From positions 186,001 to 250,000 of the forward strand of contig CANNFR010000003.1 in NCBI GenBank assembly GCA_947503935.1: a DNA stretch of 64,000 nucleotides, read 5' to 3'. The stretch is from an uncultured Paracoccaceae bacterium (GTDB lineage Bacteria > Pseudomonadota > Alphaproteobacteria > Rhodobacterales > Rhodobacteraceae). The notes beneath the pieces are model-generated. The model had not been told where the DNA came from and searched no databases. It saw only the letters and a list, made by a program, of their open reading frames with translations. Numbering within the stretch: the first letter of the stretch is position 1; every line of letters starts with the position of its first letter. Positions 55,277 through 64,000 of the stretch are shown here, one piece after another. The translations under genes were made by a program, and so were the position numbers.

Positions 55277-56823
55277 TGAAGCCCATCCGCCTGATCTCGG
55301 GCTTTCTGACGGTGGGCATCTGGACGCTGGCCAGCCGCATCCTGGGCTTCGTGCGCGACATCCTGATCGCGGCCTATCTGGGCGCCGGGCCGGTGGCCGA
55401 GGCGTTTCTGGTGGCCTTTGCGCTCCCCAACATGTTCCGCCGGTTCTTTGCCGAGGGCGCGTTCAACATGGCCTTCGTGCCGATGTTCTCAAAACGGTTC
55501 GAGGCGGGATCGGACGCGCAAGGCTTTGCCCGGCAGGCGATGTCCGGGCTGGCTCTGGTGCTGATCTTGCTGACGCTTGTCGCGCAAGTTGCCATGCCCT
55601 GGTTCGTTCTGGCGATGGCCAGCGGGTTTCGGGGCGATGAACGTTTTGATCTGGCGGTCGAGTTCGGGCGGATCACGTTCCCCTACATTCTGTTCATCTC
55701 TCTAGCGGCCCTGCTGTCGGGCGTGTTGAACGCCACCGGCCGGTTTGCCGCTGCCGCTGCTGCGCCCCTGCTGCTGAACCTGATCCTGTCGGCGGCCATG
55801 TATGGCGCGCATCGGATGGGCGGCGATATCGGGCTGGCGCTGGCCTGCGGCGTGCCGATCGCGGGCATCGCGCAGATGGCTTTGGTCTGGTGGGCCGCAG
55901 CGCGGGCTGGCTTTCCGCTGATCCCCACGCGCCCCCGCCTGACGCCCGAGATGAAGCGCCTGGTGGTCGTGGCGTTGCCGGCCATGCTGGCCGGCGGGGT
56001 GGTGCAGGTGAACCTGCTGGTGGGCCGGCAGGTGGCCAGCTTTTTCGACGGCGCTGTGGCCTGGCTCGGCTATGCAGACCGGCTCTACCAACTCCCCTTG
56101 GGCGTGGTGGCCATCGCCATCGGCGTGGTGCTTTTACCTGACCTCTCGCGGCGTCTGACGGCGGGCGATACGCAAGGCGGGCGCGATGCCTTCAACCGCG
56201 CGACCGAGTTTGCGCTGATGCTGACCGTGCCCGCTGCCGTCGCGCTGATCGTGATCCCGATGCCGCTGGTCTCGGTCCTCTTCCAGCGCGGCGCGTTCGG
56301 CCCTGATGATACCGCCGCCACGGCGCTGGCACTGGCCGTCTATGGCCTCGGCCTGCCGGCCTTCGTGCTGCAAAAGGTGCTGCAACCTCTCTATTTCGCG
56401 CGCGAAGATACGAAATCGCCGTTTCGCTTTGCCGTCGTGGCGATGATCGTGAACGCGGCCATCGCGATCGGCCTGGCGGGATATATCGGCTTCATCTCGG
56501 CCGCGCTGGCGGCGACCTTCGCCGCCTGGACCATGGCCTGGCTCTTGTGGCGCGGGTCACGCGGCATGGGCGAGGCGGCGCATTTGGACGCGCGGCTGGC
56601 CCGGCGCCTGCCCCGCATCATTGTCGCTGCGATCCTGATGGGCGTGATCCTCTGGGCCGGTAACCTGATCCTTGCGCCGCTGTTTGTTTATGGCGGCGCC
56701 GACACCCTGGCGCTGGCCATCCTCGTCATCCTCGGTATCGTCAGCTATTTCGGCATCGGGCACCTGATCGGCGCGGTGCGTCTGGCCGAACTGCGCCGGG
56801 CGCTGCGCCGCAATCAGGGCTGA
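55276..56823 (+). CDS. murJ: Lipid II flippase MurJ
   Basis: 515 aa, 14 membrane helices, MOP superfamily; moves lipid II across the inner membrane for peptidoglycan growth. Diagnostic segments are SRILGFVRDILIAAYLGAG, NMFRRFFAEGAFNMAFVPMF and LLVGRQVASFFDGAVAWLGY. It is translationally coupled to glnD, a recurrent alphaproteobacterial arrangement. Its 3' end overlaps the convergent rhomboid-like gene by ten bases. Confidence 0.95.
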   Translation: MKPIRLISGFLTVGIWTLASRILGFVRDILIAAYLGAGPVAEAFLVAFALPNMFRRFFAEGAFNMAFVPMFSKRFEAGSDAQGFARQAMSGLALVLILLTLVAQVAMPWFVLAMASGFRGDERFDLAVEFGRITFPYILFISLAALLSGVLNATGRFAAAAAAPLLLNLILSAAMYGAHRMGGDIGLALACGVPIAGIAQMALVWWAAARAGFPLIPTRPRLTPEMKRLVVVALPAMLAGGVVQVNLLVGRQVASFFDGAVAWLGYADRLYQLPLGVVAIAIGVVLLPDLSRRLTAGDTQGGRDAFNRATEFALMLTVPAAVALIVIPMPLVSVLFQRGAFGPDDTAATALALAVYGLGLPAFVLQKVLQPLYFAREDTKSPFRFAVVAMIVNAAIAIGLAGYIGFISAALAATFAAWTMAWLLWRGSRGMGEAAHLDARLARRLPRIIVAAILMGVILWAGNLILAPLFVYGGADTLALAILVILGIVSYFGIGHLIGAVRLAELRRALRRNQG

Positions 56824-57515
56824 CGCAGCTTGGCCAGAACCCGGCCCCACCCGCCCGGGCTGACCACGAAGGACAGCAAGAAACCCGCCGCGAAGCCAAC
56901 CAGATCGGCGACCCAATCCACCCGCGTGCTGCTGTAGAAAACCCAGTTGAACACGGCGAAGACCGCCTGGAATACCAAAAGCGCGCCGATCAGCAGGAAG
57001 GCGCGCGAGCGGTTTTCGCCATTTTCCCCCAACCGGGTCCAAAGGATGAAGGTGAACGCCCCGATAAGCCCGTAGACCGCGGGATAAGCCCCGATCAGCG
57101 GGATCGGATCGTTCAGGAAAAGGCCATACACAGCCGCGCCGATGATCCCAGATCCGAAGAAGACCACTAGAACCGCCCAGGCGCGATAGACCTCGCCCAC
57201 GAACTTGCCGAGCGCCAGTGTCAGCACCACGGCAAAGAGGGCTTGCGACATGCTCCAATGGATGAACGGGTAGGTCACGAACCGCATCAGATGCTCGGGC
57301 GGGAACCACAGAACCGTGATCATCCGGTCAAAAATGGCGTTGAAGAAGCCGAACGTCTCAACGGCCCAGTTGCGCCAGCCGATCGCTTGACGCCCGCCGA
57401 GAAACCCCGAACTGGCCGCGCTCAGCACCAGCTCGATCACGATCATCGGAAGGGTCAGCACCCAGACCACCGGCGGCAGAGGGTTCAGCGGCGGGGCGTT
57501 CTTGTTCGGATCCAT
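56814..57515 (-). CDS. Rhomboid-fold membrane protein lacking catalytic residues
   Basis: 233 aa from ATG 57515 ([20 protein letters not shown]); six membrane helices with the rhomboid layout. Where active rhomboids have GxSG, this reads [13 protein letters not shown] (Tyr144 at the serine position). Where they have the AHLxGF histidine, it reads [10 protein letters not shown] (Asp204). Both catalytic residues are therefore replaced and it should be a pseudoprotease, perhaps binding or trafficking membrane clients like iRhoms and derlins. It is divergent from trpS by 78 bp. Confidence 0.82.
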   Translation of the reverse strand: MDPNKNAPPLNPLPPVVWVLTLPMIVIELVLSAASSGFLGGRQAIGWRNWAVETFGFFNAIFDRMITVLWFPPEHLMRFVTYPFIHWSMSQALFAVVLTLALGKFVGEVYRAWAVLVVFFGSGIIGAAVYGLFLNDPIPLIGAYPAVYGLIGAFTFILWTRLGENGENRSRAFLLIGALLVFQAVFAVFNWVFYSSTRVDWVADLVGFAAGFLLSFVVSPGGWGRVLAKLRQP

Positions 57516-57593
57516 CGGCAGCCCTTCTTGTTGACGGCGCGTCCTGCCAGCGATAAGCGGGCTTTTCACCGATTTCCAGACGGAGTTGGCCAA

Positions 57594-58613
57594 ATGGCCC
57601 CCACTTTTACCCCGCGTGTGTTTTCCGGCATCAAGCCTTCGGGCGGTCTGACGCTGGGCAATTACCTCGGCGCGCTGAAGCGCTTTGTCGAGACCCAGGA
57701 CAAGGGCACCGAGGCGGTCTATTGCATCGTCGATCTGCACGCGATCACCGTCTGGCAGAACCCCGCCGATCTGCGCCACGCCACGCGTGAGCTGGCGGCG
57801 GGCTTCATCGCCAGCGGCATCGATCCGGAAAAGTCCGTTCTGTTCAACCAGTCCCAGGTCTCGGCCCATGCCGAATTGGGGTGGATCTTCAATTGTGTGG
57901 CCCGCATGGGCTGGATGGGCCGGATGACCCAGTTCAAGGAGAAGTCGGGCAAGAATTCCGAGAAGGTCAGCCTGGGTCTTTTCGCTTATCCCAGCCTGAT
58001 GGCCGCCGACATCCTGATCTATCACGCGACCCATGTGCCCGTGGGCGACGATCAGAAGCAGCATCTTGAGCTGACGCGCGATATCGCGGCCAAGTTCAAC
58101 AACGATTTCGGGGTTGATTTCTTCCCGCTGGTCGAACCGGTCATCGAGGGTCCCGCGACCCGCGTGATGAACTTGCGCGACGGCACGTCGAAGATGTCGA
58201 AATCCGACACCTCTGACATGACGCGCATCAACATGACCGATGACGCCGACGCCATCGCCACCAAGATCCGCAAGGCCAAAACCGATTCTGAGCCCTTGCC
58301 CGAGACATCCGAAGGTCTGGAAGATCGCCCCGAGGCGCGCAACCTGGTCAATATCTACGCCGCCCTTGACGACAGGCCGGTGGCCGATGTCCTGCGCGAA
58401 TTCGCAGGCCAGGGCTTTGGCGCGTTCAAACCGAAACTGGCGGAACTGGCGGTGGCCAAACTGGCGCCGATCTCAACCGAGATGAGCCGCCTGATGCAGG
58501 AGCCGGACGAGATCGACCGCATCCTCGGCCGCGGCGCAGAACGCGCCGAAGCTATCGCCCGCCCGATTCTGGAACAAACCTACGACATCGTGGGCCTTGT
58601 GCGCTCACGCTGA
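57594..58613 (+). CDS. trpS: Tryptophanyl-tRNA synthetase
   Basis: 339 aa class I synthetase. The HIGH-equivalent is TLGNYLGA after [10 protein letters not shown], and KMSKS is intact ([12 protein letters not shown]). ATG 57594 ([12 protein letters not shown]) has CGGAG upstream; the longer frame to 57243 is antisense to the rhomboid gene and rejected. Confidence 0.96.
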   Translation: MAPTFTPRVFSGIKPSGGLTLGNYLGALKRFVETQDKGTEAVYCIVDLHAITVWQNPADLRHATRELAAGFIASGIDPEKSVLFNQSQVSAHAELGWIFNCVARMGWMGRMTQFKEKSGKNSEKVSLGLFAYPSLMAADILIYHATHVPVGDDQKQHLELTRDIAAKFNNDFGVDFFPLVEPVIEGPATRVMNLRDGTSKMSKSDTSDMTRINMTDDADAIATKIRKAKTDSEPLPETSEGLEDRPEARNLVNIYAALDDRPVADVLREFAGQGFGAFKPKLAELAVAKLAPISTEMSRLMQEPDEIDRILGRGAERAEAIARPILEQTYDIVGLVRSR

Positions 58614-58773
58614 GAGACGCTGCGGTCGGTCAACTGACGTTGGCCTCTATGCCACTGACAGATCCCGTCAGGCGCAATGCGGCCGAAAATGTCCGCAATC
58701 AGCCCAGGCGGCCCAACTCTGCCAGCATAATGAACGTCTGTTTGGCACAGTGCGGCTTAGGGCTGGTCAGCGG

Positions 58774-59649
58774 TCAATTGAGCGCAGCGAGCGATTGGGT
58801 CATCACGGTATCCCCGAACGTCGGGTCAAAAGCCAGATCCCAGACCGCGTCCGATTGCTGTGCGGTATGATCGTAGACCTGACCGGATGTCGCACGCTCC
58901 TGCAAAAGGATCTTGATGCCAGCCTGCGCTGACTTCGCTGGTGTGCTGGCCCCGGGCAGGATGGGAACCAACGCGGGCAAAATCCGGCGCCAGGCCCATT
59001 GAACCAGTTTAGGCGCAGTTCGCACCAATCCCGTTCCCGGCATCAGGCCAGGATCAAGGGTCACAAATCGGATTGCGGGGTAGCGGCGTGCAAGTTCCGC
59101 GGTCACAGCCATGGCAAGCAGCTTGCTGGTGGCATACCGATCCATGCCTGCCTGCCGTTCACTGGACGCATCCATCTTTCCCTGGCTGAGTTCAGGTATC
59201 GACGAAAACCGGCCACCCTGAAAGCCAAACATCTTGGCAATGCGGTCGTTCGGGTTGTGCGTGCCGCTTCCGATGTTGAGAACTGTGCCGCCGGTCAGCT
59301 TCGGTAGCAATCCGAGGGTCAGTTGTAGCGGACCAAGGTGGTTGACCGCCAAAGTCATCTCGACGCCATCCGGGGACATTTCGACCGGTCCGGTGAACTG
59401 AAGGCCTGCGTTGTTGATCAATGCGCAAAGTGGCCCGGTCCATTGCGCGACAAAACTGTCGATGGACCGGCGTGACGCCATATCAAGGTGAAATGCTGTT
59501 GCATGGCCCCCTAGGCTGGCGGCGACTTTCTGTCCTGTATCCAGATCGCGCACCCCGAGGATCAGCCTGATATCCTGCTCTTTGGCGAGGTGCTGCGCAA
59601 AGGCGAGGCCAAGACCCCTGGTGGCGCCTGTGATCAGGATTGTTTTCAT
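58774..59649 (-). CDS. Short-chain dehydrogenase/reductase
   Basis: 291 aa from ATG 59649 with CGGAG upstream. Cofactor loop TGATRGLG (7-14), NNAG (79-82), Ser128, Tyr172 and Lys176 (YATSK). The large insert after Ser128 and the retinol-dehydrogenase/WW-domain-oxidoreductase-like pattern (PKLTGGTVLNIGSG) put it in the extended light-dependent-reductase-like branch. It is divergent from a TetR gene, its probable repressor. The substrate is unknown. Confidence 0.87.
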   Translation of the reverse strand: MKTILITGATRGLGLAFAQHLAKEQDIRLILGVRDLDTGQKVAASLGGHATAFHLDMASRRSIDSFVAQWTGPLCALINNAGLQFTGPVEMSPDGVEMTLAVNHLGPLQLTLGLLPKLTGGTVLNIGSGTHNPNDRIAKMFGFQGGRFSSIPELSQGKMDASSERQAGMDRYATSKLLAMAVTAELARRYPAIRFVTLDPGLMPGTGLVRTAPKLVQWAWRRILPALVPILPGASTPAKSAQAGIKILLQERATSGQVYDHTAQQSDAVWDLAFDPTFGDTVMTQSLAALN

Positions 59650-59742
59650 CGAAAGGCTCCGTTTGAGGTGTTGCTGATTTTCTGCCATACCAAGAATACG
59701 AATAAAGCTTCAGGTTTGGTATTCGCATTTGGGAGACAGCCC

Positions 59743-60345
59743 GTGCTGGCAACAAAAACACAACGAAAACAGCCTGTTCAGTCCAGGTCGCGGATGACGT
59801 GTGACGCGATTATCGAGGCGACCATTCAGGTTTTGCTGCGCGATGGGGCGGGGCGATTGACAACGACGCGTGTCGCGGACCGCGCCGGCGTATCGGTCGG
59901 AACACTTTATCAGTATTTTCCCGACAAGCGCGCTTTGGTGGAAGCGGTTCGAGAACGCTATTTCGGCTTGATGGCGCTGGCGGTCGAGACGATCGTCATG
60001 GATCAACCGAACGACCATCCGGCACGTGTTCTGGACGACGCCCTGGACGCCGTTCTTGAGATGAAGCGTCGCAACATCGAACTCAGCCGCGCCTTCGCCG
60101 AGCTTCCACGCGACCCGGACCGACCCGATATGGCCGCCGAGGTGGTTGAGCGGTTCACGGCGTTCGTGGTGCCGCTCGTCACAAATGGTGGTCCCGTGAC
60201 CGACAGGGCGCGGGCGCGGGTCAAAGGCTGTTTGGCCGCACTGGACGGGATGCTGTCCTACGCTGTGAAGAATGAACCGGGCTGGCTCTCAGAGCCGTGG
60301 TTTCAGCAAGATGCCAAGGCGTTGATACGTTCGGTTCTTGCGTGA
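59743..60345 (+). CDS. TetR-family transcriptional regulator
   Basis: 200 aa from GTG 59743, with GGGAGA nine bases upstream; this gives the typical opening KTQRKQPVQSRSR before the helix-turn-helix. DNA-binding segment TTTRVADRAGVSVGTLYQYF. The ligand-binding half is not matched to any subgroup I know. Its start is 93 bp from that of the divergent SDR gene, the standard arrangement of a repressor and its target. Confidence 0.9.
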   Translation: MLATKTQRKQPVQSRSRMTCDAIIEATIQVLLRDGAGRLTTTRVADRAGVSVGTLYQYFPDKRALVEAVRERYFGLMALAVETIVMDQPNDHPARVLDDALDAVLEMKRRNIELSRAFAELPRDPDRPDMAAEVVERFTAFVVPLVTNGGPVTDRARARVKGCLAALDGMLSYAVKNEPGWLSEPWFQQDAKALIRSVLA

Positions 60346-60577
60346 GTTTCGCTCACACGAAGCAGAATTGGCTTCGTCAGTGCAAATCCGACACTAGGGT
60401 CAGCGTTGCCGCGGGGATTAGGTCAGATTCGCCTGACTGATCGCGATGACGGGATTCAGAGAGCTCTGCGAACTGGATCGAAGTGTCTGCGATATCCTAG
60501 CTCTGGTGATTTCAAGAAAGTGAAACCAGGCCGTCTGCTTCAGATTTTCGCGCGTCAAGTCAGAGGCTTGCACAGGC

Positions 60578-60931
60578 ACGATCACCTTGGTCGAGACCGC
60601 CAGAGGTTACCAGAACATCGCCGCGATCTGCGCGACCGAAGGGCTGGCCGCGCTGATGGTGGGCCCCTTCGATCTGTCGGTATCGATGGGCTTTCAGGGC
60701 GACTGGCGGAGTGAGGCCGTGTCGCGTGCAGTGGCCGATATCGTCGAGCTGGCGCAAGATGCCGGCTTACCCGTTCTGATGCCGGTTTTCGCGCCAACAC
60801 ATGCGGAGTGCCGTGCCTTGATCGAGCGTTGGAGCGGACGTGGTTTGTCCTGTTTTATGATCGGTTCGGACAAGACAATCATGGCCGAAGCCCTTGCGGG
60901 GTGGTCGTACACCCTCACCGGCCGCCCGTGA
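60578..60931 (+). pseudogene. Remnant of HpcH/HpaI-type aldolase (C-terminal part)
   Basis: The frame reading TLVETARGYQNIAAICATEG, then MVGPFDLSVSMG, matches the C-terminal half of HpcH/HpaI class II aldolases (E-T-A-R-G metal/substrate motif and GPxDLS). The N-terminal half of the barrel with the catalytic His/Arg is absent: upstream sequence has no matching frame or ribosome binding site. Judged a truncated, non-functional remnant. Confidence 0.72.
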
Positions 60932-61232
60932 TCCTCTTCATGGCAGACCTGCGATGAATGTGCCCGTGAACTCTGTTCTGCGCCTTTTCGGGAATACCTC
61001 CCGTCCGCGGTATTCGTGTTTGAACACGACCAGCGCATTTTCGGCCCGGCAGTCAGCATGAACGGCTGCCGCAAGCGCGCCTCATGCAGCTGCTAGAAAG
61101 CTTGGGCCCGTCCAGGCAGCCGAATGAATGACCGGTCAGAAATCCCTCCCGCCGCCGATCTTCGGGCCGTGGGCGTTTATGGCTTGCGCTCTTGATCCCC
61201 GCGGGCTGATCCGTGACATATGTCGCTGACCG
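60932..61232. other. Intergenic region before the tol cluster
   Basis: 301 bases with no supported gene. Short frames on both strands lack recognisable sequence. It follows a gene remnant and precedes the conserved tol block, so it is the right-hand side of the segment that separates ruvB from ybgC-tolQRA. No insertion-sequence ends were recognised. Confidence 0.45.
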
Positions 61233-61904
61233 GTGGCGGTGTGGCCTCGGGGTTTGAGAGAGGACATTCCGCTGGGCCTTGAAGCCGATCAGATCGAAGC
61301 GCTCTTCACCCGCTCGGACGGGGCTTATCTGTTCGCGCGCTGGGGGCGGCCGATTGCGCCTGTGGTGTTCGGGGTGGAGGAGGAGACGCTAGCCATTCTG
61401 AAGGGCGCGGTTGAGGCTGTGGCGGCGTTGGCGGGGCACCCGGTGGCCGAGACCGACCCGGAATTGGGCGCCAATCTGATGGTGTTCTTCCTGCGCGACT
61501 GGGACGAGTTGTTGGGCGTGCCGAACCTGGACCGGCTGATCGACGGGCTCGCGCCCCTGGTAACCCGCCTGACTGAGGCGGAGGCGAACCAGTACCGGGT
61601 GTTCCGTTTTGACGCGGACGGTGCGATCAGGGCCTGTTTTGCCTTCGTGCGCATGGATGACGAACTGGCCCAGGTGCCGGCCGAAACCCTCGCCCTGGTC
61701 ACCGTCGTCCAGGCCATGGTGCTCTGGTCGGATCGGGCGTTCACCGACCGTTCGGCCCTGGCGCAATTGCCGGACGGTACGACGGTCCTGCGGCCCGAGA
61801 TCGGCGATGTAATCCGGGCAGCCTACGATCCGACGATGCCGGTTGCGGCCAGCGACAAGGCGCATGCTCTGCGTCTGGGCGCGCGCATTAGGCCAGAGAT
61901 ATGA
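61233..61904 (+). CDS. Conserved hypothetical protein upstream of ybgC
   Basis: 223 aa from GTG 61233 (MAVWPRGLREDIPLG); a second GTG two codons on is equally possible. Soluble alpha/beta protein with no signal peptide; VVQAMVLWSDRAF in the C-terminal third is the most distinctive stretch. It precedes ybgC by 24 bases and is likely co-transcribed with the tol-pal genes, suggesting an envelope-related role, but no family is recognised. Confidence 0.7.
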   Translation: MAVWPRGLREDIPLGLEADQIEALFTRSDGAYLFARWGRPIAPVVFGVEEETLAILKGAVEAVAALAGHPVAETDPELGANLMVFFLRDWDELLGVPNLDRLIDGLAPLVTRLTEAEANQYRVFRFDADGAIRACFAFVRMDDELAQVPAETLALVTVVQAMVLWSDRAFTDRSALAQLPDGTTVLRPEIGDVIRAAYDPTMPVAASDKAHALRLGARIRPEI

Positions 61905-61928
61905 CGGTTTGACCGAAAGGACTGCGAC

Positions 61929-62330
61929 ATGACCGACAGCGCGCCGCATGGATTTGCCGTCCGCGTCTATTATGAGGACACCGACCTGGCGGGGATCGTC
62001 TATTATGCGAATTACCTGAAATTCATTGAGCGGGCGCGGTCGGAATGGGTGCGGGACCTGGGCATCGATCAGCGCGCGATGAAGGCGGGGGGGGTCGTGT
62101 TTGCGGTGCGTCGGGTGGTCGCCGATTATCTGTCGCCCGCCGTTTACGACGATGAACTGCTGGTTGAGACGCATCTGACAGGCCTGACGCCCGCGCGGAT
62201 GGTTGTTGAACAGAATGTCTTGCGAGGGAACGATCTTTTGTTCGAAGCCGAGGTCACGATCGTGGTGCTGAACGCCGCCGGGCGGCCCATTCGGATGCCA
62301 GCGGATGTTCGCCGAGCCCTTGAAATATAG
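61929..62330 (+). CDS. ybgC: Tol-Pal-associated acyl-CoA thioesterase
   Basis: 133-aa hot-dog thioesterase. YYEDTDLAGIVYYANYLKF holds the catalytic Asp17 and the family signature. AAAGGA precedes the ATG. First well-known gene of the tol-pal cluster; in E. coli the protein associates with phospholipid and fatty-acid enzymes at the membrane. Confidence 0.93.
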   Translation: MTDSAPHGFAVRVYYEDTDLAGIVYYANYLKFIERARSEWVRDLGIDQRAMKAGGVVFAVRRVVADYLSPAVYDDELLVETHLTGLTPARMVVEQNVLRGNDLLFEAEVTIVVLNAAGRPIRMPADVRRALEI

Positions 62331-62425
62331 GACCGTTCACAACCAAGTGTTGGCAATCCCCCTCAAACAAGCGTAGAATCACCTGTAATGAGAGCCGCAC
62401 AATGTGGCCCAACACGAGCAGGTAG

Positions 62426-63121
62426 ATGGAAACGGACACTCTAGCCATGGCGCAGGAGATTGATTTCTCCATGCTCGCCCTTTTCGCACGCGCCACGTTG
62501 ACCGTGAAGATCGTGATGATCATGCTGATCATCGCATCGTTCTGGTCCTGGGCGATCATCATCCAGAAATTCATCAACTTCCGCCGCGCGCGGGGGGAGA
62601 GCCAGCAATTCGATCAGGCGTTTTGGTCGGGTGAGCCGCTGGACGAATTGTTCGACACGATCGGGGCCGAGCCCGCCAGCGCGTCCGAGCGGATCTTTTC
62701 GTCCGGCATGCTGGAATGGCGGCGCAGCCACCGCGACGACGGGCGCCTGATCGCAGGCGCACAGGCGCGGATCGACCGTTCGATGGACGTGGCGATCGCC
62801 AAGGAGGCTGAGGACCTGAACGGCGGTTTGTCGTTTCTGGCCACGGTCGGCGCCACCGCGCCCTTCATCGGGCTGTTCGGCACGGTCTGGGGCATCAAGC
62901 ATTCGTTCGAGCAGATCGCGATCAGCCAGAACACCAACCTGGCCGTCGTGGCGCCCGGCATCGCCGAGGCGCTGCTGGCCACGGGCATGGGGCTTGTGGC
63001 GGCCATTCCGGCGGTGGTGTTCTACAACAAGCTGTCGGCCGATAGTGACCGGATCATCGGCGGCTATGAGGCGTTCGCCGACGAATTCGCCACTATCCTG
63101 TCACGCCAGTTGGACGCCTGA
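62426..63121 (+). CDS. tolQ: Tol-Pal system protein TolQ
   Basis: 231 aa, three membrane helices, MotA/ExbB/TolQ family. Signatures are LATVGATAPFIGLFGTVWGI and APGIAEALLATGMGLVAAIPA. With TolR it forms the proton-driven stator energising TolA to keep the outer membrane attached at division. It lies four bases before tolR. Confidence 0.95.
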   Translation: METDTLAMAQEIDFSMLALFARATLTVKIVMIMLIIASFWSWAIIIQKFINFRRARGESQQFDQAFWSGEPLDELFDTIGAEPASASERIFSSGMLEWRRSHRDDGRLIAGAQARIDRSMDVAIAKEAEDLNGGLSFLATVGATAPFIGLFGTVWGIKHSFEQIAISQNTNLAVVAPGIAEALLATGMGLVAAIPAVVFYNKLSADSDRIIGGYEAFADEFATILSRQLDA

Positions 63122-63124
63122 GCC

Positions 63125-63622
63125 ATGGTTGCCACGGTAACAGGCGGGGGCGGTGGCGGGGCCAAGCGCCGCGGACGCAAGCGCGCGCGCCGTGCCGCCG
63201 CGATGTCCGAGATCAACATCACGCCGTTTGTCGACGTGATGCTGGTGCTTTTGATCATCTTCATGGTGGCGGCACCCCTGCTGACGGTGGGCGTGCCGGT
63301 CGATCTGCCCGAGGCGGAGAATGACTCCCTTCCCCAGCCGCAAGAGGAGCCTTTGACCCTGACGCTGACAGCGGATGGCAGGGTGTTCATCATGGAAACC
63401 GAGACGCCAGAAGCTGATCTGCCTGCGCGGCTAAGGGCCATTCTGGCAGAGCGTTCCGACGACGATGTCTATCTCCGGGCTGATGGATCGCTGTCCTATG
63501 AAAGGGTCATGCAGTTCATGGGTGCTTTGAACAGAAGCGGATTTTCCAGCGTCAACCTGATCACCAACACGGGTGGTCCAAGTTTTGGCGATGCACCTGC
63601 GTCAGAAGAGTCAGACGGGTAG
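63125..63622 (+). CDS. tolR: Tol-Pal system protein TolR
   Basis: 165 aa ExbD/TolR-type protein. A Gly/Arg-rich cytoplasmic N-terminus, MSEINITPFVDVMLVLLII with the essential proton-binding Asp37 in the single membrane helix, then a periplasmic domain (ADGRVFI, ADGSLSYERVMQFM). Works with TolQ. Confidence 0.94.
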   Translation: MVATVTGGGGGGAKRRGRKRARRAAAMSEINITPFVDVMLVLLIIFMVAAPLLTVGVPVDLPEAENDSLPQPQEEPLTLTLTADGRVFIMETETPEADLPARLRAILAERSDDDVYLRADGSLSYERVMQFMGALNRSGFSSVNLITNTGGPSFGDAPASEESDG

Positions 63623-63637
63623 CGGGCCGGAGCGGCG

Positions 63638-64000
63638 ATGAACAAGGGGCAGTACATTTCGGGGGCGGGCCATCTGGCCCTGATCGGCTGGGTGCTGATC
63701 GGGGAGGGCCTGTTTCGGCCGACAGACCCGCGCATGGAGGTTGTGACTGCCACGTTCATTTCGGAGGAGGACTTCTCCAACTTGCAGGACGCCGCTGGGC
63801 CGCGTGCGGCTGACGAGCCCGCCATGATTGAACCGGCCGAGCCAGAGGTCCAGCCCGACCCTGAGCCAACGCCGCCACCCGAGCCTGATCCAGAGCCCGT
63901 GCCTGTGGGGGAGCCCGAGCCCCCACAGACCCCGGCCGAGCCGCCGATCCAGCCCGAGGCTGGATCGACCGTGCTGGACAATCAGGCCGATGATGCCAGC
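63638..64000 (+). CDS. tolA: Tol-Pal system protein TolA, N-terminal part
   Basis: ATG 63638 opens 121 codons that run off the window. Residues about 8-26 (SGAGHLALIGWVLIGEGLF) form the single inner-membrane helix with the conserved S...H face that contacts TolQ-TolR. Then comes a Pro/Glu-rich linker (EPEVQPDPEPTPPPEPDPEP) typical of alphaproteobacterial TolA. Position 16 bases after tolR confirms the call. The C-terminal domain lies beyond the window. Confidence 0.9.
   Translation, partial: MNKGQYISGAGHLALIGWVLIGEGLFRPTDPRMEVVTATFISEEDFSNLQDAAGPRAADEPAMIEPAEPEVQPDPEPTPPPEPDPEPVPVGEPEPPQTPAEPPIQPEAGSTVLDNQADDAS

Noticed and set aside
1-64000. tRNA, rRNA or CRISPR features
   Set aside because: No cloverleaf with a T-arm GGTTCGAATCC-like core, no rRNA stretches and no regularly spaced repeats were seen by eye; a covariance-model scan would be decisive.

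Overview
The window is high-GC, densely coded bacterial chromosome. Its gene content and order point to an alphaproteobacterium of the Rhodobacteraceae/Roseobacter type: fabA-fabB-fabI divergent from an Irr-type Fur regulator, phosphatidylcholine synthase, a DUF484-xerC pair, ruvCAB, ybgC-tolQRA, and an intergenic GC-hairpin element ending in a cccccgaggatattt-like tail. I saw no rRNA, tRNA, CRISPR array or complete insertion sequence.

Layout. 1-3814: small hypothetical genes, a dual-specificity-type phosphatase, a degenerate GFA-family protein and an unusual [2Fe-2S]/flavin reductase/truncated-globin fusion. 3985-12219: metG, cspA, an M50 membrane protease, fabI-fabB-fabA, irr, an ankyrin-repeat gene and nadK. 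12356-16294: glyA-kptA-DUF817, a small membrane protein and an alpha/beta hydrolase. 16602-20471: a compact phosphorelay operon (sensor kinase, CheY-like receiver, Hpt-REC-REC), divergent from a secreted internal-repeat protein. 21452-31158: priA, four phased palindromes, transaldolase, DUF484, xerC, pcs, a small membrane protein, an O6-methylguanine methyltransferase overlapping ileS. 31335-41124: DUF2339 protein, MFS permease, small membrane proteins, msrA, prmA, DUF1127, ruvC-ruvA-ruvB. 41533-44051: small ORF, RecD-like helicase, SDR.

44119-49897 is the most accessory-looking stretch. It holds a secreted lysozyme-like protein, then a TTG-started winged-helix/TPR regulator divergent, across a 121-bp AT-richer gap containing a TTGAC-N5-GTCAA palindrome, from three overlapping genes: a PAP2/vanadium-haloperoxidase-fold protein with eight N-terminal Asn-Ser-Gln repeats, a 68-residue protein, and a subtilisin-like protease without a signal peptide. 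I regard this four-gene unit as the best candidate for an undescribed system.

49988-58613 is housekeeping again: yraN, rsmI, an LpoA-like lipoprotein, glnD, murJ, a rhomboid-fold protein lacking both catalytic residues, and trpS. 58774-60931 carries an SDR/TetR divergent pair and an aldolase remnant. 61233-64000 is the start of the tol-pal operon (hypothetical, ybgC, tolQ, tolR, tolA cut by the window edge). In many alphaproteobacteria ruvCAB sits directly upstream of ybgC-tol; here about 20 kb separates them, which suggests insertion or rearrangement between 41125 and 61232.
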